A stretch of 64,000 nucleotides of DNA, taken from NCBI RefSeq assembly GCF_009760925.1, contig NZ_VRLV01000002.1:372001-436000 (forward strand). The letters run 5' to 3'. Below are positions 26,408-32,804 of the stretch, one piece after another. The notes beneath the pieces are model-generated. The model saw only the letters and a program-made list of their open reading frames with translations. It had not been told where the DNA came from and searched no databases. The DNA is from Nonomuraea typhae. Its GTDB lineage: Bacteria; Actinomycetota; Actinomycetes; Streptosporangiales; Streptosporangiaceae. The first letter of the stretch is position 1. Each line of letters starts with the position of its first letter. The translations under genes and the position numbers were made by a program.

Positions 26408-26889
26408 AGCACGCCCTCGATGGCGGCGGCGAGCTCGGGCGCGTCCGGCTCGGTGCGCGGGCGGAACCGGCCGGCGACCCGGCCGTCACGGGTGACCAGG
26501 AACTTCTCGAAGTTCCACTGGATGTCGCCGCTCTCGCCGGAGGCGTCGGCGGCCTTGGTCAGCTCACCGTAGAGGGCGTGCCGCCCGTCGCCGTTGACCT
26601 CGGCCTTCTCCAGCAGGGGGAAGTCGACGCCGTAGGTGGTGGAGCAGAATTCCTGGATCTCCTCGGCCGAGCCGGGTTCCTGGCCCATGAACTGGTTGCA
26701 GGGCACGCCGACGACGGTGAACCCCCGCGGGCCGTACTCCTGCTGAAGTTTGACCAGGCCGTGGTACTGCGGGGTCAGTCCGCAACGGGAGGCCACGTTG
26801 ACGATGAGCATCGCCTTGTCACCGGCGAGTTCGGCGAGCGTGGTGGGGGCATCCGCCAGGGTGCGGACGGGGATGTCACGAAGGCTCAT
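26404..26889 (-). CDS. Glutathione peroxidase-family thiol peroxidase
   Basis: The 161-residue protein has the GPx tetrad: peroxidatic Cys in NVASRCGLT, Gln and Asn context in GVPCNQFMGQEPG, and Trp in WNFEKFL. Cys replaces selenocysteine, as usual in bacteria. Actinomycetes lack glutathione, so the reductant is probably thioredoxin or mycothiol-linked. A second Cys in the PCNQF motif and one in EEIQEFC could serve as resolving residues. The ATG at 26889 gives the family's short N-terminus (SLRDIPVRTL). Its stop overlaps that of lacI. Confidence 0.93.
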   Translation of the reverse strand: MSLRDIPVRTLADAPTTLAELAGDKAMLIVNVASRCGLTPQYHGLVKLQQEYGPRGFTVVGVPCNQFMGQEPGSAEEIQEFCSTTYGVDFPLLEKAEVNGDGRHALYGELTKAADASGESGDIQWNFEKFLVTRDGRVAGRFRPRTEPDAPELAAAIEGVL

Positions 26890-27177
26890 GATCCCCACAC
26901 TACCCTCCCCAAAAAGCCGCAGACCGCCCATATCCCCCAACCCGGCCGGTACGGCGGCGCGCCGTGTCCTGCCTGGTCACCCCCGCCCGGAGGCGCCGGG
27001 AAACGGCCCGATCCCCAAGCCGGGCTCGCGTGTTCGAAAGCTCCCGGCCAACCGTGTCACGAGGCCGGTCAACCCGGTGCAGCAGGGCCGCAAAGTCCTG
27101 TCCTGTGCGCACCCGAGATCCCTGACCCGCGCCGAGCCCGCGCACTAGAAAACGGGCTAGGACACGTCGTGGTGCTT

Positions 27178-27220
27178 CCGGGCCGCCTCACGCACCGCGC
27201 GAGGCGGAACCAAAGCCCGG
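27178..27220 (+). promoter_or_regulatory. Structured leader, possible c-di-AMP (ydaO/yuaA) riboswitch element
   Basis: The 437-base spacer 26890-27326 has no convincing gene. Within it a bulged hairpin forms from CCGGG (27178-27182) pairing CCCGG (27216-27220), and CCGCCTC (27183-27189) pairing GAGGCGG (27201-27207), leaving GAACCAAAG-like bases unpaired on the 3' side. Cell-wall hydrolase genes of actinomycetes are often preceded by ydaO-type riboswitches that contain an unpaired GGAACC. The downstream conserved ends of that class were not found by eye, so this is only a candidate. The spacer also holds GAACC/GGTTC around 27229-27273. Confidence 0.3.
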
Positions 27221-27326
27221 ATAGCCGCGCGAACCATCCCCATCCGAGCCACGGACGCGGGATCGGCAGGTTCAAGGCAGTCACGCTGAGTAACCGCTCG
27301 CACACGGCCCGGCAGCAAGGATTGAT

Positions 27327-27830
27327 TTGGACAGCAAACGCGCTCTGCGCAACACGCTCGTCACCGTGCTCTCGCTCGCGGGAGCCGGCGGCGGGAGTGT
27401 CGCCGTCGCCTCGGCCGACACCGAGGTGGATCACCGGGGTTCCTGGCGTACCAGTGTGGAGACACCGGACGTCAGGCAAGGAACCTGGACAACCAGCGCC
27501 AGGCCCAAGGCCACACCCAAGAGACCCAAGGACTGGAACAAGAGGATCGCGCTCGACCTGGTGGTTCAGCGGGCGTGGTCGATCCGGCAGTTCCGGTGCC
27601 TGGACTCCCTGTGGACCCGGGAGAGCAACTGGAATCACCGGGCATACAACCGCTCGTCGGGCGCCTACGGCATCCCGCAGGCGCTGCCCGCCGGCAAGAT
27701 GCGGGGAGCCGGTCGCGACTGGCGCTACAACCCGGCGACCCAGATCCGCTGGGGCCTGAAGTACATCAAGGGCAGGTACGGCAAGCCGTGCGGCGCTTGG
27801 GGCCACTTCAGGTCCTACAACTGGTACTAA
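27327..27830 (+). CDS. Secreted transglycosylase-like (SLT/resuscitation-type) protein
   Basis: This 167-residue protein starts at a TTG five bases after AAGGA. A short signal-like region (LVTVLSLAGAGGGSVAVASA) suggests export. After a Lys/Pro/Thr-rich linker comes a domain with FRCLDSLWTRESNWNHRAYN and SGAYGIPQALPAGKM, the lysozyme-fold pattern of goose-type/SLT lytic transglycosylases with the catalytic Glu in TRESNW. It likely cuts peptidoglycan. The C-terminus ends in aromatic residues (GHFRSYNWY), and the two Cys could form a disulfide. It has a long leader upstream and a terminator downstream that lies within the convergent tetR gene. Confidence 0.85.
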   Translation: MDSKRALRNTLVTVLSLAGAGGGSVAVASADTEVDHRGSWRTSVETPDVRQGTWTTSARPKATPKRPKDWNKRIALDLVVQRAWSIRQFRCLDSLWTRESNWNHRAYNRSSGAYGIPQALPAGKMRGAGRDWRYNPATQIRWGLKYIKGRYGKPCGAWGHFRSYNWY

Positions 27831-28516
27831 GGCAGCCGCTCAGGGGAAGGGGCGGCTGCCCCGGTAAGGGCATCCGGCGTGCCGGGTGCCCTTTTCCTGT
27901 GCACGGCTATCGCCTGGATGAGCAGCTCGACGCCGAAGTCGAACTCCTCGGCCGGATCGCAGGCGTCGAGCAGCGGCGCCAGCTCGGCGACGTTGGGGAA
28001 CATCCCGGAGTCGACGTGCTCGGCCCGCACCCTGGCCGGCAGCGGCGCGAACGACGGCGTCACCCCGACCTCGCGCAGCAGCGTGCCGACGATGAAGGCG
28101 ATGAACATGCGCAGCACCTTCACCGCCTCGGGTCCGTCGAACCCGGCGCTACGCAGCGTGGCCAGCGCCCGCTCCACCGGCAGCAGCCCGGCGGTGGAGT
28201 GCAGTTGCCGGCTGACCACGAGCATGGTCGAGCGCGGGTAGTGGCGGGCGATCTGCCGGAAGGCGCGGGCCTGGATGCGCACGCGCTCGGTCCAGTCGGC
28301 GCCGGGGTCGTCGGTGAACTCGATCTCGCTCAGCACGCTCTCGGCCACCTCGGACAGCAGGGCGTCCTTGTTGGGCACGTGGTTGTAGAGCGACATCACG
28401 CCGACACCCAGCTCGGCCGCGATCCTGCGCATGGAGATCGCGTCGGCGCCCTCGCGCTCGATGAGGCCGATCGCCGCGGCGACGATGCGCTTCCTGGACA
28501 GCGGCTCGGAGGGCAT
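27827..28516 (-). CDS. TetR-family regulator
   Basis: The 229-residue protein has an N-terminal helix-turn-helix (RKRIVAAAIGLIEREGADAISMRRIAAELGV, split over residues 8-38, then MSLYNHVPNKDAL) and a C-terminal ligand domain resembling TetR_C_1, with EFDFGVELLIQAI near the end. It is divergent from the diiron protein gene, and a clean palindrome lies in the spacer near that gene's start, so it probably represses that gene. Its last 30 residues (Pro/Ala-rich) are encoded by DNA that also forms the terminator of the opposing gene. Its stop overlaps that of the transglycosylase-like gene by four bases. Confidence 0.88.
   Translation of the reverse strand: MPSEPLSRKRIVAAAIGLIEREGADAISMRRIAAELGVGVMSLYNHVPNKDALLSEVAESVLSEIEFTDDPGADWTERVRIQARAFRQIARHYPRSTMLVVSRQLHSTAGLLPVERALATLRSAGFDGPEAVKVLRMFIAFIVGTLLREVGVTPSFAPLPARVRAEHVDSGMFPNVAELAPLLDACDPAEEFDFGVELLIQAIAVHRKRAPGTPDALTGAAAPSPERLP
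27831..27860. terminator. Hairpin at convergent gene ends
   Basis: GGCAGCCGC and GCGGCTGCC form a perfect 9-bp stem with a 12-base loop immediately after the transglycosylase-like stop, within the tetR coding end. No T-tract follows; the hairpin 7 bases further on has one. Confidence 0.5.
27868..27895 (+). terminator. Intrinsic terminator of the transglycosylase-like gene
   Basis: GGGCATCCGGC and GCCGGGTGCCC pair over 11 bp (one G-T wobble) around a 2-base turn and are followed directly by TTTT on the plus strand. It lies inside the opposite-strand tetR gene. Confidence 0.75.
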
Positions 28517-28582
28517 GGCTCATTCTAGGGCGGCCGGAACGGACATTGACGGACACCCTCCGCCATGCAAGTCTCCACTTAT

Positions 28583-28597
28583 ACGTACGGTGTACGT
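28583..28597. promoter_or_regulatory. TetR-type operator before the diiron protein gene
   Basis: ACGTAC-GGT-GTACGT is a perfect 6-bp inverted repeat with a 3-base centre, 15 bases before the ATG of the diiron gene and 66 bases before the divergent tetR start. Its size and symmetry fit a TetR dimer site overlapping the promoter or leader. Confidence 0.65.
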
Positions 28598-28612
28598 CCC
28601 CCTGGAGGCCGC

Positions 28613-29728
28613 ATGTCGACGCACGATCTGTACACCATCCCCGCGGAGCTCTCCACCTGGAACGTGGAGATGGCCGGTTCGAGCAGGTTCACCTGGGAAT
28701 ACGATGACGGCCGCGACCGCATGCTCGCCCTGTACCAGAAGGGCAAGGACAAGCAGTGGGACTCCGCCAAGCGCATCGACTGGGACCTCGAGGTCGACCC
28801 GTACAACGTGCTCGGCATCCCCGACCAGACCATCGCCATCTACGGCACGCCGCTCTGGGACCGGATGGACGCCGAACAGCGCAACGACGTGCGCCTGCAC
28901 GGCGCCGCCTGGCAGTTCTCCCAGTTCCTGCACGGCGAGCAGGGCGCCATGATCTGCTCGGCCAGGATCGTGGAGTCGGTGCCCGACCTCGACTCGAAGT
29001 TCTACGCCGCCACCCAGACCATGGACGAGGCCCGCCACGCCGAGACCTACGCCCGCTTCCTGCAGGAGAAGGTCGGCCTGGCCTACCCGATCAACGAGCA
29101 CCTCAAGTCCCTGCTGGACAGCACCCTGACCGACTCGCGCTGGGACATGCCCTACCTCGGCATGCAGGTGCTCATCGAGGGCCTGGCGCTGGCCGCGTTC
29201 GGCGTCATGCGCGACATCACCACCAAGCCGCTGCCCAAGCAGATCCTCGCCTACGTCATGCAGGACGAGGCCCGGCACGTCGCCTTCGGCCGGATGGCGC
29301 TGCGCGACTACTACAAGAACCTGACGGAGACGGAGCTGCGCGAGCGCGAGGACTTCGTCATCGAGGGGTGCTACCTGATGCGCGACCGCCTGCGCGGCCA
29401 GGAGACCTGGGAGACCATCGGCCTGTCGAGGCAGGAGAGACAGGAGGCGATGGAGGCCGTCGACAAGTCCGACTACCTCAGGCTGTTCCGCTCGCTGCTG
29501 TTCAGCCGCATCGTGCCCTGCGTCAAGGACATCGGCCTGTGGAGCCCGCGCCTGCAGCAGGCGTACGCCGAGATGGGCGTGCTGGACATGGCCGGGCAGT
29601 CCCTGGACACGCTGATGCGCCAGGACGAGGAGATCGCCGAGAAGCTGGACGAGCTCCGCTTCGCCGAGGAGGAGGCCGAACGGCACGCCGAGGTGGCCGA
29701 GACCATCGAGCTGGGCCGCGAGTCCTAG
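28613..29728 (+). CDS. Ferritin-like diiron protein (R2-like oxidase/oxygenase)
   Basis: The 371-residue helical protein carries two DEARH motifs (DEARHAETYARF and QDEARHVAFGRM), plus upstream glutamates in HGEQGAM and IEGLAL. Together these give the E, ExxH, E, ExxH ligand set of carboxylate-bridged diiron enzymes. It probably activates O2 to hydroxylate or desaturate an organic substrate. It is larger than ferritin and resembles R2-like or AurF-type folds. The ATG at 28613 follows GGAGG by four bases; an upstream in-frame ATG at 28565 would translate through the operator. The C-terminus is a Glu-rich helix. It is likely repressed by the divergent TetR. Confidence 0.85.
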   Translation: MSTHDLYTIPAELSTWNVEMAGSSRFTWEYDDGRDRMLALYQKGKDKQWDSAKRIDWDLEVDPYNVLGIPDQTIAIYGTPLWDRMDAEQRNDVRLHGAAWQFSQFLHGEQGAMICSARIVESVPDLDSKFYAATQTMDEARHAETYARFLQEKVGLAYPINEHLKSLLDSTLTDSRWDMPYLGMQVLIEGLALAAFGVMRDITTKPLPKQILAYVMQDEARHVAFGRMALRDYYKNLTETELREREDFVIEGCYLMRDRLRGQETWETIGLSRQERQEAMEAVDKSDYLRLFRSLLFSRIVPCVKDIGLWSPRLQQAYAEMGVLDMAGQSLDTLMRQDEEIAEKLDELRFAEEEAERHAEVAETIELGRES

Positions 29729-30399
29729 GCTTCCACGCGGAACACCCCTGCGCGTACCTCCTCCGAGCAGGCGCGCACCAGCGCGGTCACCTTCGGCGGC
29801 CAGATCGTCCGGTTGTCCCAGAGGATGCCGCGCAGGAGCTCGACCGAGGGCACGTTGAGGCCGGACAGGTCCACGCCGGAGGCGTCGACGCCCTCCAGGT
29901 CGTTGACGCGGGCGAGTTCGCCGGCCAGCTCGCCCGCGTCGCCGATCGCCTGGGCCAGCGCCTCGACCACGCAGCCGAGGTTCTCGGCCACGATCTCGTT
30001 GCGGGGCGCGTCCTCCGGGGAGTGGAGCCGCACCAGCCTGGCCAGCGCCTGGGCCAGGGCGACGGTCAGCGCGCGGTTCAGGCCGGGCAGGCCGGCCAGG
30101 TCCTTGGCCGCGGCGTCGTGGGCCGCCAGCACGGCCCGGTGTAAGGTCCGCGCCCGTTTGTCGCCCAGGGTCGTGGCCGCGGCCTGGGCGTGCAGTTCGG
30201 CGCGGACCAGCTCGCGGGCGATCCCGCGCAGCCGCATCCGGGCCTGGACCACCGCCTCCACGAGGTGGACGGGCGGCGGGCAGGGCGCGGGATCGGGCAG
30301 CGCGTCGAGCAGGTCCTCGTCGGAGGTGTGCGCCTCGACGTAGTCCATGACGTCCCGGTGCGCCTGCGCCAGAATCGCGCGCAGGTCGTCGTCGGCCAT
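29725..30399 (-). CDS. Unknown helical protein paired with a sigma-like factor
   Basis: The 224-residue protein is soluble and rich in Ala/Leu helices. The segment VDASGVDLSGLNVPS resembles a couple of pentapeptide-repeat rungs near residues 175-190. I do not recognise the family. The ATG at 30399 touches the stop of the upstream sigma-like gene (TGATG), with GGAGGGGAG just before, so the two are translationally coupled. That position is where anti-sigma or accessory proteins often sit, but there is no membrane segment or zinc motif of a known anti-sigma factor. Its stop shares CTAG with the convergent diiron gene. Confidence 0.7.
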   Translation of the reverse strand: MADDDLRAILAQAHRDVMDYVEAHTSDEDLLDALPDPAPCPPPVHLVEAVVQARMRLRGIARELVRAELHAQAAATTLGDKRARTLHRAVLAAHDAAAKDLAGLPGLNRALTVALAQALARLVRLHSPEDAPRNEIVAENLGCVVEALAQAIGDAGELAGELARVNDLEGVDASGVDLSGLNVPSVELLRGILWDNRTIWPPKVTALVRACSEEVRAGVFRVEA

Positions 30400-30992
30400 C
30401 ACATCTCCCCTCCCGGCGCCCGGTAGGCGGCCCAGCCGTCCTTGAGCGCGGCCCACGCCTTGGCCATCAGGTCGTCCACCTCGCCGGCGCGCAGGCCGAG
30501 GAATTCCCCGATCTCCTCGGGCCGGTAGCCGCCGAGCTCGAGCGCCATGGCCACCCGCTGGGCACCGTGCAGCCCGGCCACCGCGACGGTGAGCGCCGGC
30601 CCGATCACCTCGGCCAGTTCGATGCCGGCCGGCATGACGGCGGGCACCGAGGCGGCGACGCCGCGCGGGACGCTGCCCAGCGGGTACCGCCAGGCGTTGA
30701 AGGCCGCCTTGCGCAGCCACAGTCCGGGGTCGGGCAGCTTCTTCCACGCCTTCTGGTCACGGACGACCAACTCGTTGGCCTCGGCATAGGCGACCCGCAC
30801 GGCGGCTCCGGCCTCCTCCAGCCCGGCGCCGCACAGCAGGAGGAAGGTGAGGACGCCGTTGTGGTGCCCGCGCACGACGCTGACCAGGTCGGCGTGCGCG
30901 GCGTCCAGCCGGGCGCTGCTCACCGGGGGACGCCCCGGAGGGATGGCGGAAAGCGGCCCGCCCGTCGGGCCTCCGCCTGGAGCATTATCCAT
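30399..30992 (-). CDS. Sigma factor-like (region 4-like) DNA-binding protein
   Basis: This 197-residue protein has a C-terminal helix-turn-helix, HGAQRVAMALELGGYRPEEIGEFLGLRAGEVDDLMAKAW split over about residues 145-185, matching the region 4 pattern of ECF-type sigma factors (LP..QR.v..L.. GY...EIAe.LG.s.gtVksr). The middle (AYAEANELVVRDQKAWKKLPDPGLWLRKAAFNAWR) looks like region 2 of SigE-like factors, with the W-RKAAFN segment reminiscent of sigma-70 family linkers. The -10-binding residues are not convincing, so it may be a divergent or non-functional sigma. It is coupled to the following gene. Confidence 0.6.
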   Translation of the reverse strand: MDNAPGGGPTGGPLSAIPPGRPPVSSARLDAAHADLVSVVRGHHNGVLTFLLLCGAGLEEAGAAVRVAYAEANELVVRDQKAWKKLPDPGLWLRKAAFNAWRYPLGSVPRGVAASVPAVMPAGIELAEVIGPALTVAVAGLHGAQRVAMALELGGYRPEEIGEFLGLRAGEVDDLMAKAWAALKDGWAAYRAPGGEM

Positions 30993-31069
30993 TCGCCGCA
31001 CTCTTCCGCAAGCAGGGCAAGATCGGGAACGCCCTGGTAGTGCGGGATTCCTCCCCTGAGGGGAAGGGG

Positions 31070-31245
31070 TCAGCCGCCGGGGGAAACTCCTTCTCCCGCC
31101 GGCGGCAACCGGAGCGCCAGATGTGCGCCTTCGGCGGAACCGGCCACGGTCAGGGTGCCGCCGTGCGCCACCGCGAGCTCGCGGGCGCTGGGCAGGCCCA
31201 GGCGGCTCCGGCGCCGTCGTCGGCACCTGGATCGACGGGTCCGGA
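31070..31245 (-). pseudogene. Remnant of a sensor histidine kinase C-terminus
   Basis: On the minus strand 31210-31070 encodes RLGLPSARELAVAHGGTLTV and then LALRLP before a TGA, the G2 box and last strands of a kinase HATPase domain. The DDGAGA sequence expected just before (G1 box) lies upstream in another frame, so a frameshift separates them and the rest of the kinase is missing. It fills the 310-base spacer between the sigma-like gene and the next tetR. Confidence 0.6.
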
Positions 31246-31267
31246 TGGGCGAGCCGGCTCGATATTT

Positions 31268-31280
31268 GACCGATCGTTCT
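31268..31280. promoter_or_regulatory. Operator candidate upstream of the second tetR
   Basis: GACCGATCGTTCT lies 23 bases before the tetR start. Its first 12 bases form a palindrome with one mismatched pair (GAcCGATCGtTC). A near-identical 13-mer precedes the downstream SDR gene. Confidence 0.55.
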
Positions 31281-31302
31281 CGAATAGGCTAGGTTTCCGG
31301 AC

Positions 31303-31881
31303 ATGGCAAGGACGAAGGAGTTCGACCCGGACCTGGCGCTCGACCGGGCCATGGAGCTCTTCTGGCGCAAGGGCTACGAGGCCACCTCCATGGCCGACCT
31401 GGTCGAGCACCTGGGTGTGGCCCGGGCCAGCATCTACGCGACGTTCGGCGGCAAGAGGGAGCTGTACCTCAAGTCGCTCGGGCGTTACCTGGAGAACGGG
31501 ATCGACTTCACCGGCCGGCTCACCCGGCCGGGCCCGGTGCTGCCCGCCGTACGTGAGCTGGTGCGGCAGTACGCCGACGAGGCCGCGCACGACACCCTGC
31601 ATCGCGGGTGCCTGCTGGTCAACACCGCGGTCGAGCTCGCCCCGCACGACGGCGAACTGGCCCGCGAGGTCGCCCGCAACTGGGACTTCGTCGAGGACTG
31701 CCTCGCGACGGCCCTGGTCCGGGCGCAGGAGCAGGGTGAGCTGGCCGCGGACAAGGATCCGCGGGCCATCGCGCGGCTGCTGCTGGTCGTGCTGCAGGGC
31801 CTGCGGGTGATCGGCAAGGCGTCGAACGACCGTGACCGGCTGGACGACGCCGCCGGGCAGGCGCTGGCGCTGCTCGGTTGA
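31303..31881 (+). CDS. TetR-family regulator of the adjacent SDR
   Basis: The 192-residue protein begins with a TetR DNA-binding domain (ALDRAMELFWRKGYEATSM, then LVEHLGVARASIYATFGGKRELY). The ligand domain carries HRGCLLVNTAVELAPHD, common among TetR proteins that control oxidoreductases. No good ribosome-binding site precedes the ATG, and a TAGGCT box 13 bases upstream would suit a near-leaderless transcript. Matched operator candidates precede both this gene and the SDR gene 52 bases downstream, so it should control both. Confidence 0.88.
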   Translation: MARTKEFDPDLALDRAMELFWRKGYEATSMADLVEHLGVARASIYATFGGKRELYLKSLGRYLENGIDFTGRLTRPGPVLPAVRELVRQYADEAAHDTLHRGCLLVNTAVELAPHDGELAREVARNWDFVEDCLATALVRAQEQGELAADKDPRAIARLLLVVLQGLRVIGKASNDRDRLDDAAGQALALLG

Positions 31882-31899
31882 TTTCAGCGGCTTTTTCAA

Positions 31900-31918
31900 G
31901 ACTGATTGTTCTAAACAA
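31900..31918. promoter_or_regulatory. Second operator copy, before the SDR gene
   Basis: GACTGATTGTTCT (31900-31912) matches the upstream tetR site at 11 of 13 positions and overlaps a perfect palindrome, TTGTT-CTA-AACAA (31906-31918). It sits between the tetR stop and the SDR start. Confidence 0.6.
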
Positions 31919-31933
31919 GTAAGGATGTGGGTC

Positions 31934-32689
31934 ATGAGGTTCTCCGGCAAGGTCGCGCTGGTCACGGGTGGCGGCAGTGGGATCGGGCGGGCCACCGCCC
32001 GGGCGTTCGCGGCCGAGGGCGCCGCCGTCGTGGTCACCGGGCGCAACGAGGGTGCGCTGAAGGAGACCGTCGGGCTCATCGACGCCGGCGGCGGGCAGGC
32101 CGGCTATGTGATCGCCGACGTGACGCGTGAAGAGGACGTGGCGGCCATGGTCCAGGAGACCGTCCGGCGGTACGGCGGGCTGCACGTCGCCATCAACAAC
32201 GCCGGGGTCCTCACCCCGCCGACGCCCCTCGCCGACCTCGGCACCGACACCTGGCGGCACGTCCTGGACGTCAACCTGACCGGCGTGTTCCTGTCGATGA
32301 AGCACGAGATCGCGCACATGCGCGCCCACGGCGGCGGCGCCATCGTCAACACCTCCTCCAACATCGGCGCGCACGGCCGCCGCCCCGGCTTCTCCGCCTA
32401 CGGCACCTCCAAGGGCGCCGTCAGCCTGCTGACCAGGGCCGCCGCCATCGACCACATCGCCGACGGGATCCGCATCAACGCCGTCAGCCCCGGCGCCAAC
32501 GAGGGCCCCATGTCGGCGCTGCCCGGCGAGAGCCACGAGGAGCGGGCCGCCCGCTACGCCAGCCTGATCCCGCTCGGCCGCATCGGCACGCTGGACGAGG
32601 TCAGCGCCGCCGTCCTCTGGCTGGCCTCGGACGAGGCGGGCTTCGCCGTAGGCCACGACCTGGTCATCGACGGCGGCGTCACGGCCTGA
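31934..32689 (+). CDS. SDR-family oxidoreductase (FabG-like)
   Basis: The 251-residue classical SDR has TGGGSGIG (cofactor loop), NNAG, a catalytic Ser in NTSSNIGAHG, YGTSK and a C-terminal DGG (VIDGGVTA). Arg in VTGRNEG after the second strand favours NADP(H). Such enzymes reduce or oxidise small alcohols or ketones; the substrate is unknown. The ATG at 31934 lies eight bases after AAGGA, and an in-frame ATG at 31925 is possible. It is controlled, by inference, by the TetR encoded immediately upstream. Confidence 0.92.
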   Translation: MRFSGKVALVTGGGSGIGRATARAFAAEGAAVVVTGRNEGALKETVGLIDAGGGQAGYVIADVTREEDVAAMVQETVRRYGGLHVAINNAGVLTPPTPLADLGTDTWRHVLDVNLTGVFLSMKHEIAHMRAHGGGAIVNTSSNIGAHGRRPGFSAYGTSKGAVSLLTRAAAIDHIADGIRINAVSPGANEGPMSALPGESHEERAARYASLIPLGRIGTLDEVSAAVLWLASDEAGFAVGHDLVIDGGVTA

Positions 32690-32705
32690 CGCTTGGGGCG
32701 CGCCC

Positions 32706-32733
32706 CGCGGGCGTCTTGGCACGGACGCCCGCG
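32706..32733 (+). terminator. Hairpin after the SDR gene
   Basis: A perfect 10-bp stem (CGCGGGCGTC and GACGCCCGCG) with an 8-base loop lies 16 bases after the SDR stop. A second, smaller hairpin with loop CGAAAA follows at 32737-32756. No T-tract is present until GATTTTG at 32771. Confidence 0.6.
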
Positions 32734-32804
32734 AAGGCGACCGCGAAAACGGTCGCGACCACGAAGGCTGGATTTTGTCGGAGACGATCTCTACCTTCAC
32801 CGCC

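Noticed and set aside
31070..31210. Small intact gene encoding a kinase C-terminus
   Set aside because: It has no start codon with a ribosome-binding site and the upstream kinase box is in another frame, so it is a remnant.
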